From NCBI RefSeq assembly GCF_011947365.2, contig NZ_JAAVSH020000001.1:3626420-3664002 (forward strand): a stretch of DNA of 37,583 bases, read 5' to 3'. Both the position numbers and the translations under genes were made by a program. The notes under the pieces are model-generated. The model saw only the letters and a list, made by a program, of their open reading frames with translations. It made no database searches and had not been told where the DNA came from. Source of the DNA: an endosymbiont of Lamellibrachia barhami (lineage in GTDB: Bacteria > Pseudomonadota > Gammaproteobacteria > Chromatiales > Chromatiaceae). Shown piece by piece: positions 1 to 9,240 of this stretch; the stretch's first letter is position 1, and each line of letters begins with the position of its first letter.

Positions 1-1
1 C

Positions 2-1210
2 GCAAACGCCAGCCTGCGCAGACAGTACACCATCCTCGAAGCTGAGAGTGGCATGCAGTGCTTCGAACTGCTCGAATCCGAACCCGTCGATCTGGTATTG
101 CTGGACCTGATGATGCCGGACATGTCTGGCTTCGAAGTGCTCGAAGAGATGAAGGCCCACCCCGAGAGGCGCTATCCGCCGGTGATCGTGCTCTCCGCCC
201 TGATGGATAGCAAGACCATCTCTCACACCCTGCAATTGGGGGCGGTCGACTACCTCACCAAACCCTTCAACAGAGAAGAGATCTTGGCGCGTGTACATAG
301 CCAGATCATGCTGGCGCGACGGGAACTGCACCTCGAGCACATGGTGCAACAACGAACAAAACAACTGCACGAGAGCAATCTGCGGTTGGAAGAGACCTTC
401 CAGCAGTTGCTGCAATCGGAAAAAATGGCCTCAATCGGTCAGCTTGCCGCAGGCGTCGCTCATGAAATCAATAACCCGGTTGGCTTCATCCACAGCAACC
501 TGTCCACACTCAGCGAATATCTCGACACCATCGGCACCCTGCTGGATAACTACAAAGACCTGGGGCAAGCCGTCGGCGAGACAGGCACTCAAAAAGTGCA
601 GTTGTTACTCGAACAGATAAGCGCACTACGGGCAGAGGCGGATATCGACTTCATACTCGAAGATATTCCAGGCCTGGTATCCGATACCCGGGAAGGCACG
701 GAGCGGGTCAAGTCCATTGTGCAGGGCATGAATGCCTTTAGCCGGGCCGATGATGGCGAAATGGCGGAGGCCGATATCAATGCGGGCATCGAGACCACGC
801 TCAAGGTGGTCTGGAACGAACTGAAATACAAGGCCGAGGTTCACAAGTCCCTCGGCGCGCTACCGAAAACCTCCTGTAACCTGAACCAGCTCAACCAGGT
901 CTTCACCAATCTGCTGGTGAACGCCGCCCATGCCATCGAGGAACATGGCGAGATCGACATCCGCACCCAACAGGTCGGCGACGAGATCATCATCGAGATT
1001 GCCGACACGGGTAGCGGCATAGAATCCAAGCATCTCCAATCCCTGTTCGACCCCTTCTTCACCACCAAACCGGTGGGGCAGGGCACCGGCCTCGGACTCT
1101 ATCTAAGCTACGAGATCATCCAGAAACACCGGGGATCGATCGATGTTCAGAGTGAGGTCGGCAAGGGCACCCGGTTTACGATTCGTTTGCCGATTGTCAG
1201 TGCAAACTGA
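2..1210 (+). CDS. Receiver-histidine kinase hybrid, 5' end outside window
   Basis: This is a signal-transduction protein that combines a response-regulator receiver with a histidine kinase. The frame is open to the left window edge, so the internal ATG at 53 is not the start. The receiver shows the phospho-acceptor context LVLLDLMMPDMSG and the conserved lysine in LTKPFN. A short coiled linker follows, then an H-box in IGQLAAGVAHEINNP whose histidine is the expected autophosphorylation site. The ATP-binding domain has an N-box (FTNLLVNAAHAIEEHG), G1 (IADTGSGI) and G2 (GQGTGLGLYLS). No membrane segment is visible, so the kinase is probably cytoplasmic and driven by a partner or by its own receiver. 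The order receiver-then-kinase is typical of soluble kinases in multi-step relays. Its signal is unknown. It converges on pmbA with a gap of only 37 bases. Confidence 0.93.
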   Translation, partial: ANASLRRQYTILEAESGMQCFELLESEPVDLVLLDLMMPDMSGFEVLEEMKAHPERRYPPVIVLSALMDSKTISHTLQLGAVDYLTKPFNREEILARVHSQIMLARRELHLEHMVQQRTKQLHESNLRLEETFQQLLQSEKMASIGQLAAGVAHEINNPVGFIHSNLSTLSEYLDTIGTLLDNYKDLGQAVGETGTQKVQLLLEQISALRAEADIDFILEDIPGLVSDTREGTERVKSIVQGMNAFSRADDGEMAEADINAGIETTLKVVWNELKYKAEVHKSLGALPKTSCNLNQLNQVFTNLLVNAAHAIEEHGEIDIRTQQVGDEIIIEIADTGSGIESKHLQSLFDPFFTTKPVGQGTGLGLYLSYEIIQKHRGSIDVQSEVGKGTRFTIRLPIVSAN

Positions 1211-1247
1211 CACAGTTTGTAAAAAACGCCGCCATCATGGCACCCGC

Positions 1248-2582
1248 CTACTGACCCGCAATCATCATGTGGTCGATCAGCCAGGAACCGGTTTGTACGC
1301 TGGTACGGGTCTCCACATCGCAACCAATCTCCTGGAGTCCCAGCATCATCTCCTTCAAGTTGCCGGCAATGGTGATCTCCTCCACCGGATACTGGATCTC
1401 TCCACCCTCCACCCAAAAACCGGCGGCACCACGAGAGTAGTCGCCGGTTACCGTGTTGACACCCTGTCCCATCAGCTCGGTCACCAACAAACCACGGCCC
1501 ATCTTTTTCAGCAGCCCCTGGCGATCCAGGCTCCCGCTGGTAGTGCGCAGGTTATGTACACCGCCGGCATTGCCGGTGGTCTGCATGCCCATCTTACGTG
1601 CGGCGTAACTATCCAGCAGATAACTGCACAGGATACCGTTGCTGACAAAATCCTGCTCACGGGTCGCCACACCTTCGCTGTCGAAGGTGGCGCTGCCCAA
1701 GCCGCGGGGCAGATAAGGCATCTCGTGAATTCTGACAAATTCCGGAAAGACGCGCTGATGCAGATGGTCCAGCAGAAAACTGGCCTTGCGATAGAGCGCC
1801 GACCCACGGATCGCACCAAGGAAACTGCGCAGCAATCCAACCGCCACATCGGCCTGGAACAGTACCGGCGCCTCACCGGTGGCGATCCGACGCGCACCCA
1901 GACGGGATACCGTCCGCTCTGCCGCCATCCGCCCCACCGCCTCAGGTGTTTCCAGATCTTCATGACGGCGCGACTGGCTGTACCAGTAGTCCCGCTGCAT
2001 GCTGTCACCATCCTGTCCCACCACTGCACAGCTTATGCTGTGGCGGGAGGAGGGGTAGCCGCTGATGAAGCCGTGGCTGTTGCCGTAGACATGCAGCCCG
2101 GCATGGCTGTCGATGCTGGCGCCTTCGGAATTGACGATGCGCGAATCCTGATCACGCGCCACCGCTTCGCAGGTCTGAGCCAGTTCGATGGCCTCATCGA
2201 CACTCAGCTCCCAGGGATGATAGAGATCAAGATCCGGCAGGTCAGTCGCCATCAGATCCGCGTCCGCCAGACCAGAGCAATCATCTTCCGATGTATAGCG
2301 GGCGAAATTGCAGGCCGCCCGCACCGACTCCCGCACCGCCTCGGGACTCAGGTCTGAGGTGCTGGCGGAACCTTTGCGCTGCCCGAAATAGACCGTCACG
2401 CCAAGACCGCTGTCCCGGGTGTGCTCAATGGTTTCCGGCTCGCCCAACCGCACGTTCAGGGAGAGTCCGGCGTTACTGCTCACCCCAGCCTCTGCCGCGC
2501 TGGCGCCCTGAACTTTCGCCTCCTGCAGTATGTCGGCAACCAGCTGTTGCAACCGCGCCTGGCGTTCTTTTATATCGTTCAT
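1248..2582 (-). CDS. pmbA: Metalloprotease PmbA/TldE
   Basis: This is the TldE/PmbA subunit (444 residues, normal length) of the cytoplasmic TldD-TldE protease. In enterobacteria that complex trims microcin B17 and CcdA. The sequence aligns by eye with the family: an N-terminal AEAGVSSNAGLSLNVR strand region, a middle SHAGLHVYGNSHGF block, and a C-terminal segment ending WLIDHMMIAGQ. PmbA has no HExxxH motif of its own; the metal site lies in TldD, which is encoded just upstream on the same strand. The ATG at 2582 is preceded by a purine-rich AGAGAGA. A 232-base gap holding two different palindromic repeats separates it from tldD, so co-transcription is likely but not certain. Confidence 0.93.
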   Translation of the reverse strand: MNDIKERQARLQQLVADILQEAKVQGASAAEAGVSSNAGLSLNVRLGEPETIEHTRDSGLGVTVYFGQRKGSASTSDLSPEAVRESVRAACNFARYTSEDDCSGLADADLMATDLPDLDLYHPWELSVDEAIELAQTCEAVARDQDSRIVNSEGASIDSHAGLHVYGNSHGFISGYPSSRHSISCAVVGQDGDSMQRDYWYSQSRRHEDLETPEAVGRMAAERTVSRLGARRIATGEAPVLFQADVAVGLLRSFLGAIRGSALYRKASFLLDHLHQRVFPEFVRIHEMPYLPRGLGSATFDSEGVATREQDFVSNGILCSYLLDSYAARKMGMQTTGNAGGVHNLRTTSGSLDRQGLLKKMGRGLLVTELMGQGVNTVTGDYSRGAAGFWVEGGEIQYPVEEITIAGNLKEMMLGLQEIGCDVETRTSVQTGSWLIDHMMIAGQ

Positions 2583-2628
2583 AGTCTCTCTGTATCTATT
2601 CAGCGCATGGTGAACACTGAGGTAACGT

Positions 2629-2700
2629 GTAGGATGCGGTGAGTAAAACGAACCGCATCAATCGCGACAGATGCGCATCGCTACGCTCAGCACATCCTAC
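2629..2700. repeat. Palindromic GTAGG/CCTAC repeat, family 2
   Basis: This element runs from GTAGGATGCGGT to CACATCCTAC. The left half is a hairpin (ATGCGGT paired with ACCGCAT after a short loop), and the right half is its approximate mirror image. It resembles REP-type elements that begin with GTAG and fold into a stem. Only this one copy was seen in the window. It lies between pmbA and tldD, next to a copy of family 1. Confidence 0.7.
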
Positions 2701-2718
2701 GATTCCAAGGCAATAAAG

Positions 2719-2807
2719 GTAGGCAGGTTCAAGCGTAGCGGAACCGGCAATTCCACATGCAGTGTCAAACCGGGAGCGCCCGATCCGCTACGCTTGATCG
2801 GGCCTAC
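2719..2807. repeat. Paired palindromic repeat, family 1, copy A
   Basis: Two GTAGG-bounded palindromes stand head to head. The left half has a GGTTC/GAACC stem around AAGCGTAGCG; the right half, read on the minus strand, has a CCCGATC/GATCGGG stem around the same AAGCGTAGCG. The element lies just downstream of tldD. Other copies are at 17153-17240, 22993-23080 and, in the opposite arrangement, 24597-24678. Confidence 0.85.
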
Positions 2808-2814
2808 ATTTTGC

Positions 2815-4257
2815 TCAGGCCCCGGTGCCGCCGACGGTCAGTTCATCGATGCGCAGGGTCGGCTGCCCAACGCCCACCGGCACACTCTGCCCCTCCTTGC
2901 CGCAGACGCCGACGCCCTGGTCAAACGCCAGGTCGTTGCCCACCATGCTGATCTGCATCATGGCTTCAGGGCCGTTGCCGATCAGTGTCGCCCCCTTTAC
3001 CGGCGCAGTGATCTTGCCGTTCTCGATCAGGTAGGCCTCGTTGGCGGAGAAGACAAAGCGACCGGAGGTGATATCCACCTGACCACCCCCAAAATTGACG
3101 GCATATATCCCTTTGTCCACTGAGGCGATGATCTCTTGCGGGTCGTAACTGCCGGACAGCATGTAGGTGTTGGTCATACGCGGCAACGGCAGATGGGCAT
3201 AGGATTCACGCCGCCCGTTGCCGGTGGACTCGACGCCCATCAAACGTGCATTGTGTTTGTCCTGCAGGTACCCCTTGAGGACGCCATCCTCGATCAGCAC
3301 TGTGTTCTGGCTCTCGGTCCCCTCATCATCCACGCTGAGTGAGCCGCGGCGACCCGGCAGGGTTCCGTTATCAACCACCGTGCAGCAGGATGACGCCACC
3401 TTCTCGCCGATACGCCCGCTAAAAGCAGAAGTGCCCTTACGATTAAAGTCCCCTTCGAGTCCATGCCCAACCGCCTCATGCAGCAGAATGCCGGGCCAGC
3501 CGGGACCCAGCACCACCGGCATGGTGCCTGCCGGTGCAGCCACAGCCTCCAGATTGACCAGTGCCTGGCGCACCGCCTCACGGGCAAAACCCAGCGCCCG
3601 CTCCTCATCGAGCAGAAACTGAAAACTGTCTCTGGCGCCGCCTCCGCTGCTGCCTTGTTCCCGCCGCTCACCCTGTTCGACGATGACCTGGACGTTCAGC
3701 CGCACCAGGGGCCGGACATCCGCACTCAGGGTGCCGTCCGTTGCCGCGACCATCATTACATCATGGGCGCCCACCAGACTGACGATAACCTGCTTCACGC
3801 GGCTGTCCTGTTTGCGCGCCTCCGCATCCACCCGCCGCAGCAGTTCCACCTTTTCCGATTCAGTGAGGCTGAGCAATGGGTTGATCGGCTGGTAGAGTTG
3901 GCGGACCGGTGTCAGCCCCGCCACTTTCACCGTTCCGTCGCCACCACTGCGCGCGATGGCGCGGGCTGCACGGGCGGCATCGATCAGGGGGGCGAGATGT
4001 AACTCATCCGAATAGGCAAATCCGGTCTTCTCCCCACTGATGGCGCGAATTCCGGCACCCTGTTCAATGCTGTAAGAGCCCTCCTTGACGATGCCGTCTT
4101 CCAGCACCCAGGACTCCAGCCGACTGGACTGGAAATAGATATCAGCGGCGTCGATACCGCCTCCAACGAGTTCTCCCAGCATCCGGTCCAGATCGGACTC
4201 TCCCAAACCGGTTGGGGCGAGCAGGGTTTCACGGGCAATTTGTATCAGATCGGGCAT
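2815..4257 (-). CDS. tldD: Metalloprotease TldD
   Basis: This is the catalytic subunit of the TldD/TldE heterodimeric zinc protease (480 residues, normal length). The metal-binding HExxxH motif is visible as [14 protein letters not shown]. Flanking family blocks include [20 protein letters not shown] and [20 protein letters not shown] near the C-terminus, the latter with the usual [16 protein letters not shown] tail. The start ATG at 4257 gives the family-typical [13 protein letters not shown] beginning. The gene follows the nitrilase-family gene on the same strand and precedes pmbA. In E. coli tldD and pmbA are unlinked; side-by-side placement as here is seen in other gammaproteobacteria. 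The function assignment is secure. Confidence 0.95.
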   Translation of the reverse strand: MPDLIQIARETLLAPTGLGESDLDRMLGELVGGGIDAADIYFQSSRLESWVLEDGIVKEGSYSIEQGAGIRAISGEKTGFAYSDELHLAPLIDAARAARAIARSGGDGTVKVAGLTPVRQLYQPINPLLSLTESEKVELLRRVDAEARKQDSRVKQVIVSLVGAHDVMMVAATDGTLSADVRPLVRLNVQVIVEQGERREQGSSGGGARDSFQFLLDEERALGFAREAVRQALVNLEAVAAPAGTMPVVLGPGWPGILLHEAVGHGLEGDFNRKGTSAFSGRIGEKVASSCCTVVDNGTLPGRRGSLSVDDEGTESQNTVLIEDGVLKGYLQDKHNARLMGVESTGNGRRESYAHLPLPRMTNTYMLSGSYDPQEIIASVDKGIYAVNFGGGQVDITSGRFVFSANEAYLIENGKITAPVKGATLIGNGPEAMMQISMVGNDLAFDQGVGVCGKEGQSVPVGVGQPTLRIDELTVGGTGA

Positions 4258-4384
4258 AGCGACTCAGCCAATCCCGAAAGGCCCGGGACTGGTCATTAAA
4301 AGTGAGTGATTAAGGCGTCTCTGAAGCGTTGTCATTTTGAGCACAGCGGAATGACTGTCAGAGTTTCTTTGCACAACGACACTA

Positions 4385-5215
4385 TCAATCGAGTTTTACC
4401 CGACGATGGTCGATGGTGGGAAAGGTGCGGCGAATGGTTCGTTGGTACTCCCGATCCAACTCGCAGCTGACAAAACCGGTTCCCCTGGGCACCTGTGCCA
4501 GGACACTTCCCCAAGGGTCGACGATCATGCTGTGGCCGTGAGTTTCGCGTCCATTGACATGATAGCCACCCTGCGCTGCCGCCACCACGAAGGCCAGATT
4601 TTCAATAGCGCGAGCGCGTACCAGCGTCTCCCAGTGCGCCTTGCCGGTGATTGCAGTGAAAGCAGAGGGCACCACAAAGACCTCCGCCCCCATGTCGAGC
4701 ATCTTGCGGAAAAGTTCGGGAAAGCGCAGATCGTAGCAGACCGCCACACCGAGACGCCCGAAAGGGCTGTCGATCACCACCGCCTGCTCACCCGGCTCAA
4801 TGGTATTGGACTCAATGTAACGTTCATCCGCTTCCACCAGATGCACATCGAACAGATGAATCTTGTCGTAACGAGCCGCCTGTTTACCCTGATCATCATA
4901 GACCAGTGCAGCCGATTTCACCTTCGCGCCATCAACCGCCCGCATGGGGATGGTCCCCCCAACGAGCCAGACACCATAGCGGCGCGACATCTGGGCAATG
5001 AAGTTCTGCAGGGGGCCGTCGCCCTCATCTTCACACAGCGTACACATATCCCGGTCGTGCTCGCCCATGAAGGCGAAATTTTCCGGTAGCACGACCAATT
5101 CGGCGCCACTTTCGGCCGCCTCGCTGATATGCCGCTCCGCCTCCAGCAGATTGGCACTGACGTTAGGACTGGTTGCCATCTGGATGGCTGCGACTTTTGT
5201 CTTCTCTTCCGACAT
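4385..5215 (-). CDS. Carbon-nitrogen hydrolase (nitrilase superfamily)
   Basis: This is a cytoplasmic amidase of the nitrilase superfamily, 276 residues. The catalytic Glu-Lys-Cys triad is visible: Glu in VVLPENFAFMG, Lys in RYDKIHLFDV, and Cys in AVCYDLRFPELFR. The overall sequence is closest to the Nit1/deaminated-glutathione amidase branch, which repairs deaminated glutathione, but the substrate cannot be proved from sequence. The ATG at 5215 is preceded by AAAGGGAAAAG, a good ribosome-binding site. Its position between yhdP and tldD is a recurrent arrangement in gammaproteobacteria (Pseudomonas, for example) and suggests one long transcript from rlmH to pmbA. Confidence 0.9.
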   Translation of the reverse strand: MSEEKTKVAAIQMATSPNVSANLLEAERHISEAAESGAELVVLPENFAFMGEHDRDMCTLCEDEGDGPLQNFIAQMSRRYGVWLVGGTIPMRAVDGAKVKSAALVYDDQGKQAARYDKIHLFDVHLVEADERYIESNTIEPGEQAVVIDSPFGRLGVAVCYDLRFPELFRKMLDMGAEVFVVPSAFTAITGKAHWETLVRARAIENLAFVVAAAQGGYHVNGRETHGHSMIVDPWGSVLAQVPRGTGFVSCELDREYQRTIRRTFPTIDHRRVKLD

Positions 5216-5327
5216 CTTTTCCCTTTAACTGCAAACGAGCAGCATACCTGCCTACCCTTGAAAAAAGAGGTGCAGAATAGCATCAATAACAGTAATTGAG
5301 CTAGGGATCTACGGCCCAGACCCCTGG

Positions 5328-8300
5328 CTACTGCTCGAACTGCTCCAAGCCCTCTTTTGGCGCAGCGCCCTCTTCCCCCGATCCATCGGCAGCCAATGTG
5401 CGCGGAATCCGCTGCATCGTGGGATTGTCCCAACTGCCCGTTACCTTGTACTCGACCTGGGCAATGCGATCCATTTTACTTCCAAACAGTTGCTGCGCAA
5501 AGATAAGCGCCACCCCGACCGTTGGGTTGATCGCCAGTGCGCCCACCAGCGGCAGACTGGCAGAGAGCCTGGGTATCACTTTTACCGTCTGCTCGTAGTC
5601 CTGAGCTCCGAGGCCAGTGCGTCCGTGCATCTCGATTGTTGCCTCCGGTCCCTTTAGGATGAAATTATCGGTATGGGCGTTGCCATCCCGCAGATCGAAT
5701 GTGCCTGTGATACTGTCAAAATAGAGCCCTTTGCTGAAAACACCGCTAAAATCCGATGAGAGACGTTTGCTCAGCGTATTGAGGCTGAAGAGAGAGATTA
5801 CCTTTCCGACACCGAGCCCCACATCCGGCACCGCGCCCTCTCCAATATTCAGGGAGAGATAACCGTTCAACCGGTCCAAAGAGAAATTCATGGGACTCTC
5901 CGGCCAGTTCAGATCGATCTCCGCATCCACAGCGGCCTTCTGCACGGCGGTTTTGAACCCAAGATCACGCAACACCTCCCCCAGACTCTTCAAATGGCCC
6001 CGCAGCTCTAGCGCCGTACTGTCCTCAGACCCTATGCGGTACCAGTAGCCACTACCTTCGAGACTGAGCGCATCACCCTTCAGGGAGAGCTGACTGATCC
6101 TGACGCCGCGAGACACATGATCCCAACGCAATAGCGCTCTCCCCAAGGGTTGGCCATTGACCTCCAACGACTCGATGGAGAGTTCCAGAGGCGGCAGATT
6201 GCGGGGATCGATCTCCAATCTGTTTTCGCTGGCTGTCGCCGCGGAGTGGGTGGCCTCCATCTCCAGCACCACGCGCTCGAACTCTCCACGCAACGGCAGA
6301 TTCTTCCCTGCTTGCGGGATCAAGAGCGTGCCCTTTACCGTGTCGGAATCGAGGGTCAATCGCCAACCACCAAAAAGCGGGGTCGCCGTTATCCTGGCAT
6401 TCGGACACGCATTTCCCGCCAGCTGCATCTGTTCAACCGTGAGGTCCAGTGACTTGAGCAGCGGGTCCTCACCCACTCCCTCAGGTTCCAGACTCTCCGC
6501 CCAACGCAACCAGGCATCCGCATCCAGTGCATCCAACGCGCCACGTAGCCTGAAGCCTTCGTATTTGGGAAGTGCAAGTGCGCCGCCACCAAACAGAAGA
6601 TCACCCCGTTCAAAACCCTGGCTCGATTGCTGCAACAATGCGCTGAACAGCCCGGCATAGGCCAGATAGACCTCTTGCCGGTCGTCCTGGAGAAAATCGA
6701 TCTTCAACTCGAAGTCGCGGGCGGCATCGGCAGTTTTTCCCAGCGGAGGGGGGAGCGGAATCGACACCCCCCGCAGATCCGATGTCACCCGCAGCCGAAG
6801 CGGCGCCTCAGCCCCCCCATCATGGGCGACATCGAGTTGCATGGTGCCTTTGACCTTGCCGGCAAGCCCTCCCAATCCCTGACCGGGATAGCGGCGATCC
6901 AGGTCGGCAACAGAGATCGCGCCGACCGTTGTGATCGACGTCCATGTTTCTCCGTCCTGCTCACGGGTCGCCAGTGCAATCTGTACCGGCTCTCCCAACA
7001 TGGTTGCCGTGAGTGCTTCGGCCCGGATACTCCGATGATCAAAATCCAGGCGGCCCTGCAATCCTTCGAGGGTGACATCCCAGGAGGCAATCTTCAGCCC
7101 TGCATCCCGCCAAACCACACTGCCATCGAGGCGGAAGTGATCTTTGTCCGCTAGCGGCACATTGAAATCGATCACAACGTCACTCTCGCCATGCCCCTCC
7201 ATGAGCGAAACAAAGCGGCCAAACTGTTCCCGTAACGGGGTCTCGCCAAGGATGCGCAGCGCATCGCTGAAATCTCCGCGCATCTCTCCCTTGATCTCTA
7301 CCGGGGAGGCGCCGGAGAGATTGCGGATTTTTGCCTGCGCACGTTTGACACGGCTCTCCAGCAACAGACCGTCGAATACAGTGATATCCAGGCTGTTGTT
7401 GATAAAGTGGACCTCCGCCACCCCCTCCTCTATCCGGGGCCAGTCCGACATATAGTCCAGCACCATCTCTTCGACGCCGAACACCACCTCAAAGCGTCCA
7501 TCCTGCTGCTCGAACGGAAATGACGACAAGGGTCCATAGAGGAGAAATGAACCAGCTGTTACATGTCCGGAAACCAGCGACCTATCGAGCCAATCCACCA
7601 GGGGAGCCGGCATCACGCCAACGGGAAGGTAGCGGCTCTTGTGGGCACCATCGCCCTCCCAGAAATCGGTCTGGATATCGGTGACTGGCGTTGAACCATC
7701 CACCGGCACACGGAGATCCAGCCGGCTCAGGGTACTTACATGGGAGTTTGAGACGTACAAGTCTTGCGTACTCAGCCGCACCTCCTGACCTGGAGTCCAC
7801 CACCAGTCGAAATACCCTTGAAGGTGGTCGGCGCTCAAGGGATCACGAAACAGTCTGGGGAATTCGGCGGTAAATGCATCCGAATCCAGCAATAGCGAAC
7901 CACCATCCTGGTCGCCATTAAAGTCGATTCTGAGCCCTTCCAGGCCGGGAATCGCCTGCCAGGGGCGATTCTCAAATCGTGTCAGCCGCCCACTGACCCG
8001 CCAGCGAGGCTCCGCTTCCGGCGGCAGCTCCAGCGCCAGTCGAAAACTTGTCAGATGCCCCTTGGGTGCGAGCGTCAAAATCGCCTTTCCCTCGTCGCTC
8101 CCGGCAAAAGGGGTCAAGGCGAATAACTGAACCAGCCGCTGCAACGACAGGTAATCAGCGCCGACACCCAGCTGAGCCAAGCCGTCTGCTGCGCTGCTCC
8201 ATTCAACACTGACACGTCCCGGCGGCCAGAGCTGATTCCTGTCCAGCAATACCAGCTGATGCAGGTCGAGGCGCCCCCCCCCTTCACGCCACGACCAGTC

Positions 8301-9209
8301 GAAGCGGGTACTGAGGTTTTCGATGCTCAGTTCTCTGGCGGCCTCTTCATCCCTGAGTCGCAGATTCTGCAGACTCAGCCCACCCTGCAGTCGCGCCAAT
8401 CGCCCCTTGCCAAGATCGACCCATAGCTCCAAATCGAGCGCTCCTGAGTCCAGTTTGAAGGGACTGGGCAGGCGACTGGACAACAGGTTCTGTAGCGCCA
8501 ACCCTTCGGCTTTCAGGTAGATCTGCCCAAACCAGTCGGGTTTATCCCCGCCCCGCTCCCGCAGATCTGCCTGCAGTCTAAAACGCCCCGAGCCGGTACC
8601 ATCTATGCTCGCATTCGCAGTTATCTGGTGATGGCTGCCGTCGTTCTGCAGCGTGATATCCACGTTGAACAATCGCAACGGCGGCCCTTTGTCGCCCTCA
8701 TCCCGCCAATAGATTTCACTATCGACCAATCGCAGCCGACTGCGGCGAAGGAAGAGTGAGGCGATGGAGGAGCCTCCCTCCTGGTGCTGGCTCTCAAATC
8801 CCTCCAGAGAGACCGAACCATCCTGGCGGCGCAAGAGCAACAGCTGCGTCCCATGCAGCTCTCCCGCCCCCAACCGCAGGGAGCCATCCCAGAGGCTGTG
8901 AAAAATTTCGATATCGACATGCGCCTTGCGCAGATGAAGTTTGACACCGCCCGTCTCGGGATCCTTCAAGGTCACATCGTGCAATACAAGCGCCAGGTGT
9001 ACCCCATGCAGGTCGGCATTCAGGCGCCCAATATGGATCGGCATTCCCGCCGTCTCGCTGATAAGCTCCGCGATCATCTCCCGGTATTCATCCAGGTCCA
9101 TCATGGGAAGCAGCAGCCGCACCGCAGTGATCAACACTGCGATAATGATGATCGCCCTGTTGGTCAGGCGGTGCAGTCTTGCAGCCAGCGATTTGGTGAG
9201 GTGCCACAT
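5328..9209 (-). CDS. yhdP: YhdP family envelope protein (AsmA/TamB-like)
   Basis: This is a very large inner-membrane-anchored protein (1293 residues) of the YhdP/TIGR02099 family. The N-terminus has one hydrophobic segment (AIIIIAVLITAVRLLLPMM, about residues 19-37), and the rest is predicted periplasmic, made of repeated beta-rich AsmA-like stretches. In E. coli YhdP, TamB and YdbH are redundant bridge-like proteins moving phospholipid to the outer membrane. The conserved C-terminal region is visible as INPTVGVALIFAQQLFGSKMD, followed by TQVEYK-like QVEYKVTGSWDNP. The gene sits downstream of rng as in E. coli, separated by 31 bases. The short tail after residue 1270 (EEGAAPKEGLEQFEQ) is low-complexity and acidic. 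Confidence 0.92.
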   Translation of the reverse strand: MWHLTKSLAARLHRLTNRAIIIIAVLITAVRLLLPMMDLDEYREMIAELISETAGMPIHIGRLNADLHGVHLALVLHDVTLKDPETGGVKLHLRKAHVDIEIFHSLWDGSLRLGAGELHGTQLLLLRRQDGSVSLEGFESQHQEGGSSIASLFLRRSRLRLVDSEIYWRDEGDKGPPLRLFNVDITLQNDGSHHQITANASIDGTGSGRFRLQADLRERGGDKPDWFGQIYLKAEGLALQNLLSSRLPSPFKLDSGALDLELWVDLGKGRLARLQGGLSLQNLRLRDEEAARELSIENLSTRFDWSWREGGGRLDLHQLVLLDRNQLWPPGRVSVEWSSAADGLAQLGVGADYLSLQRLVQLFALTPFAGSDEGKAILTLAPKGHLTSFRLALELPPEAEPRWRVSGRLTRFENRPWQAIPGLEGLRIDFNGDQDGGSLLLDSDAFTAEFPRLFRDPLSADHLQGYFDWWWTPGQEVRLSTQDLYVSNSHVSTLSRLDLRVPVDGSTPVTDIQTDFWEGDGAHKSRYLPVGVMPAPLVDWLDRSLVSGHVTAGSFLLYGPLSSFPFEQQDGRFEVVFGVEEMVLDYMSDWPRIEEGVAEVHFINNSLDITVFDGLLLESRVKRAQAKIRNLSGASPVEIKGEMRGDFSDALRILGETPLREQFGRFVSLMEGHGESDVVIDFNVPLADKDHFRLDGSVVWRDAGLKIASWDVTLEGLQGRLDFDHRSIRAEALTATMLGEPVQIALATREQDGETWTSITTVGAISVADLDRRYPGQGLGGLAGKVKGTMQLDVAHDGGAEAPLRLRVTSDLRGVSIPLPPPLGKTADAARDFELKIDFLQDDRQEVYLAYAGLFSALLQQSSQGFERGDLLFGGGALALPKYEGFRLRGALDALDADAWLRWAESLEPEGVGEDPLLKSLDLTVEQMQLAGNACPNARITATPLFGGWRLTLDSDTVKGTLLIPQAGKNLPLRGEFERVVLEMEATHSAATASENRLEIDPRNLPPLELSIESLEVNGQPLGRALLRWDHVSRGVRISQLSLKGDALSLEGSGYWYRIGSEDSTALELRGHLKSLGEVLRDLGFKTAVQKAAVDAEIDLNWPESPMNFSLDRLNGYLSLNIGEGAVPDVGLGVGKVISLFSLNTLSKRLSSDFSGVFSKGLYFDSITGTFDLRDGNAHTDNFILKGPEATIEMHGRTGLGAQDYEQTVKVIPRLSASLPLVGALAINPTVGVALIFAQQLFGSKMDRIAQVEYKVTGSWDNPTMQRIPRTLAADGSGEEGAAPKEGLEQFEQ

Positions 9210-9240
9210 AAAAGATAGTGTTTCGCGTTGTGCTTCGGCG

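Noticed and set aside
1203-1219. 7-base hairpin CAAACTG/CAGTTTG over the kinase stop codon
   Set aside because: It is followed by A's, not T's, on the plus strand, and the T-run on the minus strand is on the wrong side, so it is not a standard terminator for either gene.
1143-2357. 404-codon plus-strand open frame
   Set aside because: It lies antisense to pmbA, whose product is clearly a family member; the frame is a by-product of GC-rich codon use and its translation resembles no protein.
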